From Salegentibacter lacus (GTDB lineage Bacteria; Bacteroidota; Bacteroidia; Flavobacteriales; Flavobacteriaceae), in assembly GCF_020164555.1 (NCBI RefSeq), contig NZ_JAIQZB010000015.1:51375-115374 (forward strand): a stretch of 64,000 nt of DNA. The letters run 5' to 3'. Shown one piece after another: positions 30,117 through 40,450 of the stretch. Position numbers and translations under genes: made by a program. Under the pieces are notes generated by a model, which worked only from the letters and a program-made list of their open reading frames with translations, was not told the origin of the DNA and made no database searches. Numbering within the stretch: the first letter of the stretch is position 1; every line of letters begins with the position of its first letter.

Positions 30117-32063
30117 TTATTCTTTAGTTAATTTTATTTCGAATGGGACTGCCGGTAAATCTTCCTGGTTATAAAGATTGGCATTCCCGGGATTATTAGC
30201 CCAGGCATATCTTATTACATCCGGATTTTTAATTTTGTTATTATAAATTTTTAAAGTATTATCATCCAATACTTCTGCTTTTGCATTATGAAAAGTCTTG
30301 CCATCTTCTGAAATTGTAAAACCACCAGGGTTCTTTCCGTTTTTAAGTTTCCAGCCAGATTTTAGGTTATCAAAATTGACAATAACAGCTCCATCTTCGA
30401 TTTTCCAATCTGCAGGAGAAGGACCGGAACTAATTATATCTTCATCATATATAAGTTTCCTGGCCTCCAGAGCTAACCTGTTTCCTACGTCTTTTTTATT
30501 TAACGGGTGAATATCGTTCCACTCTCCAAGATCTATAGTCACGGCCATTCCAGTATGAGGAACATTGAGATCTGTATTTCGTTGTACCTCTCTCATTTCT
30601 GCCCAACTACTTTGTTGTGGCTCTGTGGTTTCTTCCATAAAATTTGGCAGTTGTACCAGAAGGAATGGCAACTCAGGATCATCAAAATACTCACGCCAGC
30701 TTTCTATCATTTTTGGGAATGTTTTCGCATAAAGCTCAGGATCATCAGCATCAGATTCCCCCTGATACCATAAAACACCTTTCAGCTCAAAATGCTGTAG
30801 AGGAGCGATCATGGCGTTGTAAAGTCCGCCCGATTTCCACCTGATAAAAGTTTGTCCCGGCGTATTTGGCATTGAAGCCGCCTGCTTAAACTTCCAGGTT
30901 CCTGTAATATCAAGCGTGTCTTTATCTAAAATTAAATGATAAGGTTTATCTTCTATAAAACCTGTAATCCCGCCATTGTTTACCAACCGAACTACAATTT
31001 CGTTTTCTCCTTCCTTTAATAACTTTGCATCAAACTCATATTTTCTGGGTGGATATTGATAACCGGTATGTCCAACCTGTTTCCCGTTTACATAGGCATA
31101 ATCCATATCTACCAATCTCCCTAAATGCAATTTCACTTTATCAGATTCCGGTAACTGAGAAATATTTACCGTTTTGGAGAACCAGGCCACTCCTGCACTA
31201 TCATTTCTATCTTCTCCCGAAATAAATCCGGGAATCTCAACTTCTTTCCAGGAAGTTTTATCATCATCAGTTTTGAACCATTCTTGTTGCAAACCGGTAT
31301 CTTTTTTATCTAAATCTCCATACCATTTATTTATCGCTTTTTGTTCAGAATTGATTACAGAATCTAAATAAGACTGATTTCCCCATTTTAAATGCTCTTC
31401 ATAAAACTTCGGAAACTCCTTTAAAGATTCCTTATCCATCCAGGCTGAAACAGGCGAACCTCCCAGGGCAGAATTAATAAGCCCAATAGGCACTTCTTCT
31501 TTTTCATAGATCGCTTTTGCAAAGAAATAAGCTACTCCAGAAAACTCAAGAATATTTGTCTCGTTTACCTCTTTCCAGGAACCAGAAGAAAAATCGTCTC
31601 TTTCTCCGGTGAATTCATATTCATCGGGCACCTGAAATTGCCTAATTTTAGAATTATTGGCATTTTTAATTTCTTCAGCATAGGTGTCAGCTAAGCGACT
31701 CATTGGTAATTCCATATTAGATTGCCCTGAACATAAATACACATCGCCAAATAAAATGTTTTTAACTTCTATCGTATTTGAAGCATTAAATGTCATATTA
31801 TAAGGACCTCCAGCTTTTTGCGCGGGAAGTTTAACTTCCCATTTGCCATTACCGTTTGTCTTTGCTGTAAAATTTTTTCCTTGAAACTGCATTGTTACCA
31901 CTTCTCCATTAGCAGCCCACCCCCAAATTTTAAGTTCGGTATCCCGTTGCAGGATTACATTATCACTTATTAATTGGGGAAGTTTTATTTGTGCAAATGT
32001 TGTCCCTACACTTGTAAGAAATAAAACCAACAATATTCTTTTTGTAAAATTCAGAATTTTCAT
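30117..32063 (-). CDS. SGNH carbohydrate acetylesterase, CE20-like (annotated as sialate O-acetylesterase)
   Basis: A 648-residue protein with a signal peptide (cut after TTFAQ). It has an N-terminal beta domain, the nucleophile block [14 protein letters not shown] (Ser112), and a later [18 protein letters not shown] block with the catalytic His. Residues about 265-395 ([33 protein letters not shown]) form a GH2-like sugar-binding sandwich inserted into the esterase fold, as in CE20-type enzymes. Despite the usual name, the context of pentose genes suggests deacetylation of xylo-oligosaccharides. It lies 31 bp after the regulator gene and heads to transaldolase. Confidence 0.85.
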   Translation of the reverse strand: MKILNFTKRILLVLFLTSVGTTFAQIKLPQLISDNVILQRDTELKIWGWAANGEVVTMQFQGKNFTAKTNGNGKWEVKLPAQKAGGPYNMTFNASNTIEVKNILFGDVYLCSGQSNMELPMSRLADTYAEEIKNANNSKIRQFQVPDEYEFTGERDDFSSGSWKEVNETNILEFSGVAYFFAKAIYEKEEVPIGLINSALGGSPVSAWMDKESLKEFPKFYEEHLKWGNQSYLDSVINSEQKAINKWYGDLDKKDTGLQQEWFKTDDDKTSWKEVEIPGFISGEDRNDSAGVAWFSKTVNISQLPESDKVKLHLGRLVDMDYAYVNGKQVGHTGYQYPPRKYEFDAKLLKEGENEIVVRLVNNGGITGFIEDKPYHLILDKDTLDITGTWKFKQAASMPNTPGQTFIRWKSGGLYNAMIAPLQHFELKGVLWYQGESDADDPELYAKTFPKMIESWREYFDDPELPFLLVQLPNFMEETTEPQQSSWAEMREVQRNTDLNVPHTGMAVTIDLGEWNDIHPLNKKDVGNRLALEARKLIYDEDIISSGPSPADWKIEDGAVIVNFDNLKSGWKLKNGKNPGGFTISEDGKTFHNAKAEVLDDNTLKIYNNKIKNPDVIRYAWANNPGNANLYNQEDLPAVPFEIKLTKE

Positions 32064-32094
32064 AATTCATTGTTAATTTAAGGAGAAATAAAAT

Positions 32095-32814
32095 TTAAAA
32101 TTCAAAATTAAATCCCTTTCGGGTTAGGTTTTGGTAAATTTCTTCATCAAACCTATATAGCTTAGCTGCTCTATGAGAAACTCCGGTTTGCTTACCTCCT
32201 GCTTCCTGTAAAAGTTTCATTTTCAAGAACTTTCTTCGAAAATTACTTTTGTCCATTTCCACATCTAATATCTCAGTATATAACTGCATCAACTGGAGAA
32301 GAGTGAATTTTTCGGGAAGGAGATTAAAACCTATTGGGGCACGTTTTACTTTTCCACGTAGACGATTTAAACTTGCCTGCAAAATTTCGTTATGATCGTA
32401 AATAAGATCTGGAATGTCCTTTACCCTATACCATTTTGCTTCTGAAGCCGTAAAACCGGCCTTTACATTAAAATCCTCCCTGTTAATCAAAGCATAATAA
32501 CCAACCGTAATTACACGCCCCAGAGGAAATCGTTCGGGCTTACCAAAAGTCCTTACCTGTTCTAAGTAAATATCTTTTACACCGGTTAATTCAGATAGTA
32601 ATCTATCAGCTGCTACGTCTATATCTTCTTCCTTTTTAATCCACCCCCCTGGAAGCCCCCATTTACCTTTACTAATACCTTCGCCATGTTGTACTAATAA
32701 AACTTCCAGATTTCCTTTTTCAAAACTGAATACACAGCAGTCAATAGTAATAGAACTCATAACTTCTGCTGCAGAAAGATCATTAGTTGGAAGAAATGGC
32801 AACGGATTTTTCAT
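32095..32814 (-). CDS. Nudix-fold transcriptional regulator of pentose use (NrtR/AraR-like)
   Basis: A 239-residue cytoplasmic protein. Residues about 20-150 form a Nudix fold and the C-terminal 80 residues a winged helix (RRKFLKMKLLQEAGGKQTGV). The Nudix box GGWIKKEEDIDVAADRLLSEL lacks the REUXEE catalytic core, so the domain is probably a ligand sensor rather than a hydrolase. Related Nudix-winged-helix proteins control arabinose and xylose genes in Bacteroidota. It is divergent from the transporter-xylB-xylA operon, and a 16-bp palindrome begins 17 bp before its ATG, suggesting autoregulation together with control of the neighbouring operon. The effector is unknown. Confidence 0.85.
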   Translation of the reverse strand: MKNPLPFLPTNDLSAAEVMSSITIDCCVFSFEKGNLEVLLVQHGEGISKGKWGLPGGWIKKEEDIDVAADRLLSELTGVKDIYLEQVRTFGKPERFPLGRVITVGYYALINREDFNVKAGFTASEAKWYRVKDIPDLIYDHNEILQASLNRLRGKVKRAPIGFNLLPEKFTLLQLMQLYTEILDVEMDKSNFRRKFLKMKLLQEAGGKQTGVSHRAAKLYRFDEEIYQNLTRKGFNFEF

Positions 32815-32830
32815 AAGTGTATATAATAGG

Positions 32831-32846
32831 TATCTTTATAAAGATA
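32831..32846. promoter_or_regulatory. 16-bp perfect palindrome, candidate operator of the Nudix regulator
   Basis: TATCTTTATAAAGATA is a perfect palindrome in the 146-bp divergent gap between the regulator and the MFS transporter. It is 16 bp from the regulator start codon and about 78 bp upstream of the candidate -7 box of the transporter operon. I saw no second exact copy in the window. Confidence 0.5.
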
Positions 32847-32900
32847 TAAACAAGTTATAGCCTTGTTTTTTACTATCCTACTTTAATTAAGGCTTGTAAA

Positions 32901-32931
32901 TTGCTAATATAAAAAAAAATAACTATACTTG
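32901..32931 (+). promoter_or_regulatory. Candidate promoter of the xylose transporter-xylB-xylA operon
   Basis: TTG (32901-32903) and TATACTTG (32924-32931) are spaced by 20 bp, close to the Bacteroidota TTTG/TAnnTTTG pattern with one mismatch in the -7 box. The predicted start would be about 32938, giving a leader of roughly 23 nt. Confidence 0.45.
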
Positions 32932-32960
32932 TAGTCAAATAAACCATAAGATATCTATAA

Positions 32961-34559
32961 ATGGCAAAATTAAATAAGAGTAGTATTGTTTTAATAACCA
33001 TCGTTGCAAGTCTTGGAGGCTTATTATTTGGGTATGACACAGCCGTAATTTCTGGAGCTGTGGGCGCTCTTGAAAACTATTTTATTGGAGCATTAGAAAC
33101 CGACAAAGACCTGGCAATAGCTGCCATTTTTCAGTTTAAAGTAATTATTAGCATTTGTGTTTTAGCCCTTGTAATCTTATTTAGTTCTTTTCTTCTTAAA
33201 TTCTTCAGTAAAACAAAAGCCTACACCATAATAGGTCTTTTTGTACTTATAGGTGGCGCTGTTTACTATTTTCAATTTTTAAGTCTGCCAGGCGTTCTAA
33301 CCGAAAATTTAAAAAATTCTATTCTCGGCTTTATGGTTAGTAGCGCACTAGTGGGATGTATTATTGGAGCGTCATTAGGAGATAATGTAGCTAATTCAAT
33401 TGGAAGGCGTAACGGACTTCTCATAGCCGCTATGTTGTTTGTACTTTCAGCAATCGGTTCAGCTTATCCCGATACTATGAATATTTTCTTTGGGGATTCA
33501 CTTTCAGCTTTTATTGTATATAGAATAATTGGAGGTATGGGAGTTGGTTTAGCGAGTATGCTGGCACCCTTATATATTGCAGAAATGGCGCCGCCTAAAA
33601 TACGCGGTAAATTGGTTAGTTTTTACCAGTTAGCTATTGTGAGCGGGATGATGGTGGTTTACTTTGTGAACTATTTTATTGTTCAGGGACAAACCGAAAC
33701 CTGGATCAACACCGCCGGTTGGAGATATATGTTCCTTTCTGAAGGTATTCCCGCTACTATATTCTTCCTTGCTTTACTTTTAGTGCCTAAAACTCCAAGG
33801 TTCCAGGTAATGAAAGGCAACGAGAAAGATGCTCTTAAAGTTCTTACCAATTTAAATGGTACCGAAAAAGCTGCAGGTGTATTAGCCGAAATCAAGAAAT
33901 CGTTTGGTAAGAAAAAGGCCCACTGGCTTTATTTTGGAGGAACAGTAGTTATTATTGGCTTGTTGCTATCCATTTTTCAACAATTTGTGGGAATAAATGT
34001 GGTACTTTATTACGCACCGGAAATCTTTAGAGGAATGGGTATGGAAACCGATGCTTCTATGCTCCAAACCATAATTGTAGGTGCTATTAATATGATCTTT
34101 ACTGTGGTGGCAATTTCTACCGTGGACAAATTTGGCCGTAAGAAATTAATGATGATTGGTAGTGCCGTGATGGCAATTAGTATGATTGGGCTTGGTTTTG
34201 CACTTTACTTTGAAACAACAGGAATTACCGCTTTAATGTTTATGCTTTTCTACATCGCTGCTTTCGCTATGTCTTGGGGACCCGTAGTTTGGGTATTGCT
34301 TTCTGAAATTTTCCCTAACTCTATAAAAGGGGTTATGGCTGTAGCCGTAGCTGTACAATGGCTTGCCAATTTACTAGTGTCCTGGACTTTCCCAATGATG
34401 AATAATAATTCTGATTTGGTAGCCATGTTCAACAATGGTTTTCCATACTGGATCTACGGAATAATGGCGATCCTTTCCGGTTTATTTATTTGGAAATTTG
34501 TACCGGAAACCAAAGAAAAAACGCTTGAGGAAATGGAAAACATTTGGATATCAAAATAA
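32961..34559 (+). CDS. MFS sugar:proton symporter (XylE-like, xylose transporter)
   Basis: A 532-residue inner-membrane protein with sugar-porter signatures: GGLLFGYDTAVISGA in TM1, DNVANSIGRRNGL between TM2 and TM3, LAPLYIAEMAPPKIRGKLVSFYQ, FQQFVGINVVLYYAPEIF and PETKEKTLEEME at the end. It is about 40 residues longer than XylE because two extra hydrophobic segments (about 58-110, with a polar FFSKTKAYT between) are inserted after TM1. It imports D-xylose, and perhaps arabinose or glucose, with protons. The xylulokinase gene follows after 20 bp. Confidence 0.92.
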   Translation: MAKLNKSSIVLITIVASLGGLLFGYDTAVISGAVGALENYFIGALETDKDLAIAAIFQFKVIISICVLALVILFSSFLLKFFSKTKAYTIIGLFVLIGGAVYYFQFLSLPGVLTENLKNSILGFMVSSALVGCIIGASLGDNVANSIGRRNGLLIAAMLFVLSAIGSAYPDTMNIFFGDSLSAFIVYRIIGGMGVGLASMLAPLYIAEMAPPKIRGKLVSFYQLAIVSGMMVVYFVNYFIVQGQTETWINTAGWRYMFLSEGIPATIFFLALLLVPKTPRFQVMKGNEKDALKVLTNLNGTEKAAGVLAEIKKSFGKKKAHWLYFGGTVVIIGLLLSIFQQFVGINVVLYYAPEIFRGMGMETDASMLQTIIVGAINMIFTVVAISTVDKFGRKKLMMIGSAVMAISMIGLGFALYFETTGITALMFMLFYIAAFAMSWGPVVWVLLSEIFPNSIKGVMAVAVAVQWLANLLVSWTFPMMNNNSDLVAMFNNGFPYWIYGIMAILSGLFIWKFVPETKEKTLEEMENIWISK

Positions 34560-34579
34560 AATAAATCAAGAATTAACGT

Positions 34580-36073
34580 ATGTATTTTTTAGGAATAGAT
34601 TTAGGAAGTTCTTCAATCAAATTATCGGTATTAGATGCCGAAAAAGGAACAACTATTGCTTCGGCTAAAGTCCCCGAATTTGAAATGGAGATCGCTGCAC
34701 CAAAATTTGGTTGGGCCGAACAGGATCCGGAAAAGTGGTGGGAAAATGTAAAGAAAGGAATTAGCATTCTTAAGAATAAAGAAGGAATTGACCTCAAAAA
34801 AATTAAAGGTATTGGCATTGCATACCAAATGCACGGACTCGTTTTAACCGACGAAAAACTTAATCCGGTAAGGCCTTCTATTATTTGGTGCGACAGCCGC
34901 GCCGTTGAAATCGGAGATGAGGCCTATAAAGCAATTGGTGAAGAAATTAGTAAAAATCAGATTCTGGGTAGCCCGGGGAATTTCACCGCTTCTAAATTGA
35001 AGTGGGTAAAAGAAAATGAACCTGAAAACTTCAAAAAAGCTTCTTTTATGATGTTGCCGGGAGATTATATCGCGGCAAAACTTTCGGGAACTCCTCAAAT
35101 AAGTACTTCAGGTCTATCTGAAGCCGCTTTATGGGATTTCTCTAAAGGAAAATTGGCAACCGAGGTCCTGGATAAAATGGGGCTTTCTGAAGATTTTATC
35201 CCAGAAATTGTTCCAAGTTTTGGAGACCAGGCTACAGTAAGCGCCGAAATCGCGAATGAATTAGGCCTTGACCCGGAAACCAAAATAAATTACAGGGCTG
35301 GGGACCAACCCAACAATGCATTTTCGCTTAATGCTTTAAAGCCGGGTGATATCGCAACCACCGCGGGAACTTCAGCAGTAATGTACGCAGTGAGTGCAGA
35401 AAACACATTTGATCCTGAAAGCAGGGTGAATACATTTCTTCACGTAAATAATACCGAAAAAGCAAAACACAACGGGGTGCTTTTATGTATAAATGGTTCA
35501 GGAATTCTTTACCAATGGTTAAGAAAAATAATTTCGGTAGGAAGGGAAGAACTTATTCCGTACGAAAAATTAAACGAAGAGGCTGCTAAAGTTGAACCGG
35601 GAAGCAAAGGCCTTCGCTTCTACCCTTTCGGAAACGGAGTAGAGCGAATTTTCAGCAATAAAGAAGTGAATTCGGGAATAGAAAACCTTAACTATAACAT
35701 TCACCAGCCGGCTCATCTTATAAGATCTGCCTGCGAAGGGATTGTTTTTGCTATGAATTATGGTTTTGAGGTAATGCAATCTATCGGCGTGGAAGGAAAA
35801 GTGGTAAGAGCCGGAAAGGATAACCTTTTTTTAAGTCCGGTTTTTAGAGAAATTTTTGTGAATACTACGCAAACTACTTTAGAACTTTACAATACATCTG
35901 GTGCAGAAGGTGCTGCTCGAGGTGCCGCTGTAGGTTATGGCTTTTATAAAGAGTTTGATGAAGCTTTTACGAGCCTAAAATGCCTGGAACGAATGGAGCC
36001 TAACGAAAAATTGAGTAAGCAGTATCAGGAAATTTACCAGGAATGGAAACAGAATATTAAAATTAAAGAATAA
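34580..36073 (+). CDS. xylB: Xylulokinase
   Basis: A 497-residue FGGY-family kinase. The N-terminal phosphate-1 motif is [17 protein letters not shown], the substrate loop [11 protein letters not shown] carries the MHG typical of xylulokinases, and the C-terminal half has GTSAVMY and [13 protein letters not shown]. It phosphorylates D-xylulose to xylulose 5-phosphate in the cytoplasm. It lies 5 bp before xylA and 20 bp after the transporter. Confidence 0.96.
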   Translation: MYFLGIDLGSSSIKLSVLDAEKGTTIASAKVPEFEMEIAAPKFGWAEQDPEKWWENVKKGISILKNKEGIDLKKIKGIGIAYQMHGLVLTDEKLNPVRPSIIWCDSRAVEIGDEAYKAIGEEISKNQILGSPGNFTASKLKWVKENEPENFKKASFMMLPGDYIAAKLSGTPQISTSGLSEAALWDFSKGKLATEVLDKMGLSEDFIPEIVPSFGDQATVSAEIANELGLDPETKINYRAGDQPNNAFSLNALKPGDIATTAGTSAVMYAVSAENTFDPESRVNTFLHVNNTEKAKHNGVLLCINGSGILYQWLRKIISVGREELIPYEKLNEEAAKVEPGSKGLRFYPFGNGVERIFSNKEVNSGIENLNYNIHQPAHLIRSACEGIVFAMNYGFEVMQSIGVEGKVVRAGKDNLFLSPVFREIFVNTTQTTLELYNTSGAEGAARGAAVGYGFYKEFDEAFTSLKCLERMEPNEKLSKQYQEIYQEWKQNIKIKE

Positions 36074-36078
36074 TAATT

Positions 36079-37395
36079 ATGAGTAACAACACATTTTTTA
36101 AAGGAATAGATAAAATTCAATTTGAAGGCCGGGAAAGTTCAAACCCTTTAGCCTACAAATGGTACGACGAAAACAAAACGGTAGCCGGAAAAACCCTTAA
36201 AGAGCATTTAAGATTTGCTGTGGCTTACTGGCATACCTTCAATAATAAAGGAGGAGATCCTTTTGGAGCAGAAACTGAAACCTTTGAATGGGACAAAAAA
36301 GAAAATGTAATAGATCGCGCCAAAGATAAAATGGATGCGGCTTTTGAATTTATCGAGAAACTGGGCATTCCTTACTACTGTTTTCACGACATTGACGTTG
36401 TAGATGATTGTTCTTCGCTTTCTGAGTTTGAAAAGCGTATGGAAACTATGGTTGACTATGCAAAACAAAAGCAACAGGAAACCGGCATTAAATTACTTTG
36501 GGGTACTTCTAACCTGTTTAGCGATCCTCGTTATATGAATGGAGCATCTACCAATCCTGATTTTAATGTAGTGGCACGCGCCAGCGCACAGGCAAAAATT
36601 GCTATAGATGCAACTATAGCCCTTAATGGTGAAAATTATGTATTCTGGGGAGGCCGTGAAGGCTATATGAGCCTTTTAAATACCGACATGAAGCGTGAGC
36701 AGGATCATTTGGCTCAGTTTTTAACTACTTGTCGTGACTACGCCCGTAAACAAGGTTTTAAAGGGAATTTTCTTATAGAACCAAAACCTATGGAGCCTAC
36801 CAAGCACCAGTATGATTATGATACTGCTACTTCTATAGGATTCTTAAAGAATTACGGACTGGAAAAAGATTTTAAAATTAATATCGAAGTAAACCACGCT
36901 ACCCTTGCAGGCCATACTTTTCAGCACGAATTACAAACCGCTATTGATGCCGGAATGTTAGGAAGTATTGATGCTAACCGTGGAGATTACCAAAATGGTT
37001 GGGATACCGATCAATTTCCAATCGACGTTTATGAAATAACCGAAGCTATGTTAGTAATCCTTGAAGGAGGAGGAATTCAAGGTGGGGGAATCAATTTTGA
37101 TGCTAAAGTAAGAAGAAATTCTACCGATCTTGAAGATAAATTTATAGCTCATATAGCAGGTATGGATGCATTTGCACGCGGACTTATTGCTGCAGACAAT
37201 GTACTACAAAACACAGACTATAAAAAGCTTCGCAAAGATCGTTATGCTTCTTTTGATAGTGGTAACGGAAGTAAATTTGAAAAAGGAGACCTTTCTCTTG
37301 AAGAAATTAGCAAAATAGCCAAAGAGCTTGGAGAACCAAAGCAAATAAGCGGTAAGCAAGAATTATACGAGCAAATTATTGCAAATGCCTATTAA
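36079..37395 (+). CDS. xylA: Xylose isomerase
   Basis: A 438-residue enzyme of the longer (class II) type. Motifs are YCFHDIDVV (His and Asp of the active site), [26 protein letters not shown] (metal-binding Glu), [18 protein letters not shown] and [19 protein letters not shown] (metal-binding Asp). It converts D-xylose to D-xylulose. It is the last gene of the plus-strand operon and is followed by two hairpins. Confidence 0.97.
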   Translation: MSNNTFFKGIDKIQFEGRESSNPLAYKWYDENKTVAGKTLKEHLRFAVAYWHTFNNKGGDPFGAETETFEWDKKENVIDRAKDKMDAAFEFIEKLGIPYYCFHDIDVVDDCSSLSEFEKRMETMVDYAKQKQQETGIKLLWGTSNLFSDPRYMNGASTNPDFNVVARASAQAKIAIDATIALNGENYVFWGGREGYMSLLNTDMKREQDHLAQFLTTCRDYARKQGFKGNFLIEPKPMEPTKHQYDYDTATSIGFLKNYGLEKDFKINIEVNHATLAGHTFQHELQTAIDAGMLGSIDANRGDYQNGWDTDQFPIDVYEITEAMLVILEGGGIQGGGINFDAKVRRNSTDLEDKFIAHIAGMDAFARGLIAADNVLQNTDYKKLRKDRYASFDSGNGSKFEKGDLSLEEISKIAKELGEPKQISGKQELYEQIIANAY

Positions 37396-37424
37396 GAATT
37401 AGCCTTAATTAAACTTTATAATTT

Positions 37425-37463
37425 CAATAATTCCTCTGAGACTGGTTTTCAGGGGAATTATTG
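37425..37463 (+). terminator. Hairpin downstream of xylA
   Basis: CAATAATTCC..CTGA (37425-37439) pairs with TCAG..GGAATTATTG (37449-37463) around a 9-nt loop, followed by GTTTTGG. The T-run is short, so it may be a weak terminator backed up by the hairpin at 37567. Confidence 0.6.
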
Positions 37464-37566
37464 GTTTTGGAGTGATTCAGATTAAAAATATAGTTACCGA
37501 TTCTTTGAGTATAAAAAAGAGGATAAGTGCTTACCCAACTTTATTCCCATTCCTTTAAAATAGCAT

Positions 37567-37593
37567 AAAAAACTCCTGAAAAGGAAGTTTTTT
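37567..37593. terminator. Bidirectional terminator between xylA and a decayed glycosidase gene
   Basis: AAAAAACT (37567-37574) pairs with AGTTTTTT (37586-37593), extended by CC/GG with one bulged base. The A- and T-tracts make it work in either direction. It sits 5 bp beyond the stop of the minus-strand remnant at 37598. Confidence 0.65.
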
Positions 37594-37597
37594 ATGT

Positions 37598-38085
37598 CTA
37601 ATCTTTCTGAATAATTACCGCCCACTGGCCTGAACCTGCAGCCTGCAAACTGATGCTATCACCACTTTAGCATATTGGGTCTCCAGTTATGTGCCGGTGT
37701 TTATGTTAAGCCAGCGAAGTTGGAGCTTACCTTGTACGTATGAAACATTCAGGTTCACATCATCCCCTTCAAGAAAGTAAACGGCTTACTGCTGCGCTGG
37801 ATTAACCAGAGCATAGGCTTCGTTATCCTCCAGTTCGGAAAGAAAATCATTTTCGGGACGAGAAGAAAAAATATCAAATACATCTACCAGCATCCTCCCG
37901 CTATGGATTGTTTTTTGGACACGGGGGGCAAACCCAGGTCCCAGGTCGTAGATATTTCCTAGGCATCTGTATCATCAAGAAATGCCGGGCGATGAATCTG
38001 GCAGTGGCACCACCTGCAAAAATTATCCAAAAAAACCGGGCAACAATAATTTCTTCACCATCCCTGCTATAAATTTTTACAATAT
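37598..38085 (-). pseudogene. Remnant of a secreted glycosidase with DUF4038/Collagen_bind_2-like C-terminus
   Basis: No intact frame spans this stretch, but joined minus-strand frames give a coherent protein tail: IIFAGGATARF/HRPAFLDDTDA, then GRMLVDVFDIFSSRPENDFL, LEDNEAYALVNPAQQ-stop-AVYFLEGDDVNLNVSYVQG, LQLRWLNINTGT-stop, and after a frameshift GGDSISLQAAGSGQWAVIIQK, ending in a TAG at 37598-37600. FAGGATARFHRP and the AYALVNPG-like plus AVYF...LRWLNINTG pattern match the end of DUF4038 glycosidases with a putative collagen-binding domain. At least two stops and two frameshifts are present. It probably was a further enzyme of the glycan locus; the N-terminal part is gone. Confidence 0.7.
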
Positions 38086-38196
38086 TAGATCATCTTTTAA
38101 AGGCTATATACAAGCCGCTTGCAAGCCTCAAGAAAGGCCATATTTTGGCTTAGGTAAGATCTTTTTGTGCCTTCACTAGAAAATTGCAGAGAAAAA

Positions 38197-40344
38197 TTAG
38201 TTCCAGATATTAATATTTTCTTCCCTGCCTGTGCGGTAGTTTTCTATAATATCAATAGCTTCTTCTGGTAAAGAAACAGGATATTTACAGGTTTTATTCT
38301 GGCATACATAAATAAGAGTCTCACCGTCTACATATTTGCTTTTGAGGAGTGGTAGATTTTCCTCTTTGCCCCCCATAAAGATAGATGTTGGCAAATATTT
38401 CTTCTGGATATGAAGATTCTTTTGCTGGGCCCTATTTCCTACAATAGCAATTTCGTATGCTCCAAAAGCCTTAGTTCCAATTAATTTCGTCCAATTCGCA
38501 TAAAAAGAAGGATCCTCCATTGTCAGGTCATACATTTGGCCAAGCATTTCTTCGCTCATACTTAAATAATCTTCATTTTCCAGTAGTGTACCAAGGGCAA
38601 AAAGATTCTGTGCCATAACCGAATTTGAAGAAGGAATCACGTTATCATCCAGTTCCATTTTTCTCGCTACTAGGTCGTCGTCGTCATTTGAAGTATAATA
38701 AAACATACCACTATCGTCATCCCTAAAATTGTTAATAACGTAATCAGTAACTTTCTGTGCTTTCCGGAGCCATTCAATGTCAAAAGTTACCTGATAAAGG
38801 TTAATATAAGCCTGGCTCAATAGTGCGTAATCATCCAGAAAAGCGCTTATACTGCTTTGTTCATCCTTATAGCTTCTCCAGATACTGTAATCAGGTTTTA
38901 GCATCTTGTCAGAAAGAAAATCAGCACATTTTATAGCATTTTGAAGGTATTCCCTATTTCCTAAAGCTAAAAATGCATCCAGATAGGCGTCTATCATCAG
39001 GGCATTCCAGGATGTAAGAGATTTATCATCAACTTTGGGGCGATTTCTGCTTTGTCTTTCTTCCAGCATCTTTTCCTTAGCATGGGTAAGGGAAGTTTTA
39101 AGATCCTTGTAAGCCATTCCTTCTTCACGAGCAAATTCTTCTGGTGAAGACCTGCGATAAAGTATATTTTTTCCTTTCTCCCAGTTACCGTATGGTTCAA
39201 TATTATAATAATTTGTAATCAGTTCAACTTCAGAAGCATTTAAAGTATTGCGGAGTTCTTCAATATACCAAACGTAAAATTTCCCCTCTTCCCCGTCAGT
39301 TTCGGCATTTAAGGAAGAATAAAAGCCACCCTCATTATTAGACAATTCCCGCTCAACAAATTTCAGGCTTTCCTCTATAATCGCTTTGTATTCTTCAGAT
39401 GGTATAACTTTATAAGCTTTAGAATACAAACTAATTAACTGTGCGTTATCGTAAAGCATCTTTTCAAAATGCGGAATTAGCCAGTCGGGATCTGTGGTGT
39501 ATCGGGAAAACCCTCCTCCAAGCTGGTCGTAAATTCCTCCCCGAGCCGTATTGTCTAATGTGGTTTTCACTATTTCCAGCACTTCTTCATTTCCGGTAAG
39601 GTAATAATACTGCAAAAGTGCATCCCAGCTTACAGGTAACGGAAATTTTTGTTCTTCCTGGTAACCACCCTTTTCTCTATCAAACCTTGGCTCCCAGGCT
39701 TCCATAACTGAAAGATATTCAGTTTTTGAAATTTCATTTTTCGTTAAGCCAAGATCACCCAAGCTGTTTGTACTTTTAATTCCTTCAGTTAAAGCGTTTG
39801 CAGTTTCTACCAACGACTCTTTATCTTCTTTATAAGCTATAGCAATCTTATTTAGAATATTTTTCCATTCCCCAGTAGGGAAATAGGTTCCTGCAAAAAA
39901 AGGCTTTCCATTAGGAAGTGCAGCGGCATTTAATGGCCAGCCACCGCTACCGTTTAGAAGCTGGGCTGCATTCATGTAAATCTTATCAATGTCGGGGCGT
40001 TCTTCACGATCAATTTTTATGGAAACAAAGTCGCGGTTCATAATTTCGGCCACGCTGGAATCCATAAAACTTTCTCTTTCCATCACATGGCACCAGTGGC
40101 AGGAAGCATAACCAACACTAATTATTATAGGTTTATTTTCTTCTTTGGCTTTCTCAAGAGCTTCAGCCCCCCATTCATACCAATCTACAGGGTTATCTGC
40201 GTGCTGCTTTAAATACGGACTATTGGCTTTAGCAAGACGATTTTTTTTAACATCCTCTTCTTCTTTTGGTTCATCTTTACATCCTGTAAAGCAACAAATG
40301 ATAATGATTAATAGCGAGAGTTTAAAATTTATCCTGAATACCAC
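38197..40344 (-). CDS. DUF255 thioredoxin-like / YyaL family lipoprotein
   Basis: A 715-residue protein with a lipobox (CCFTGCKDE). The N-terminal thioredoxin-like DUF255 domain has [18 protein letters not shown] and [19 protein letters not shown], where the CxxC is CHWC. After that comes a long (alpha/alpha)-barrel of the six-hairpin type ([43 protein letters not shown]). The family (YyaL, human SSP411) has no settled function; epimerase-like folding of the barrel and a redox or sugar role have been suggested. A lipoprotein form is notable. It is a stand-alone gene between the xylose operon and the GH9 locus. Confidence 0.88.
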   Translation of the reverse strand: MVFRINFKLSLLIIIICCFTGCKDEPKEEEDVKKNRLAKANSPYLKQHADNPVDWYEWGAEALEKAKEENKPIIISVGYASCHWCHVMERESFMDSSVAEIMNRDFVSIKIDREERPDIDKIYMNAAQLLNGSGGWPLNAAALPNGKPFFAGTYFPTGEWKNILNKIAIAYKEDKESLVETANALTEGIKSTNSLGDLGLTKNEISKTEYLSVMEAWEPRFDREKGGYQEEQKFPLPVSWDALLQYYYLTGNEEVLEIVKTTLDNTARGGIYDQLGGGFSRYTTDPDWLIPHFEKMLYDNAQLISLYSKAYKVIPSEEYKAIIEESLKFVERELSNNEGGFYSSLNAETDGEEGKFYVWYIEELRNTLNASEVELITNYYNIEPYGNWEKGKNILYRRSSPEEFAREEGMAYKDLKTSLTHAKEKMLEERQSRNRPKVDDKSLTSWNALMIDAYLDAFLALGNREYLQNAIKCADFLSDKMLKPDYSIWRSYKDEQSSISAFLDDYALLSQAYINLYQVTFDIEWLRKAQKVTDYVINNFRDDDSGMFYYTSNDDDDLVARKMELDDNVIPSSNSVMAQNLFALGTLLENEDYLSMSEEMLGQMYDLTMEDPSFYANWTKLIGTKAFGAYEIAIVGNRAQQKNLHIQKKYLPTSIFMGGKEENLPLLKSKYVDGETLIYVCQNKTCKYPVSLPEEAIDIIENYRTGREENINIWN

Positions 40345-40450
40345 TAAATTTTTAAATTAAATTTGAAGTGATAAATATAGTGGATTTTCATAAAATTATC
40401 TAAATTTAAAGAAATCGATTGCGCTTTTTAAAATGACCCGTTAAAATTTA

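Noticed and set aside
37982..38179. 65-codon plus-strand frame
   Set aside because: It overlaps the minus-strand glycosidase remnant and translates to nothing recognisable.
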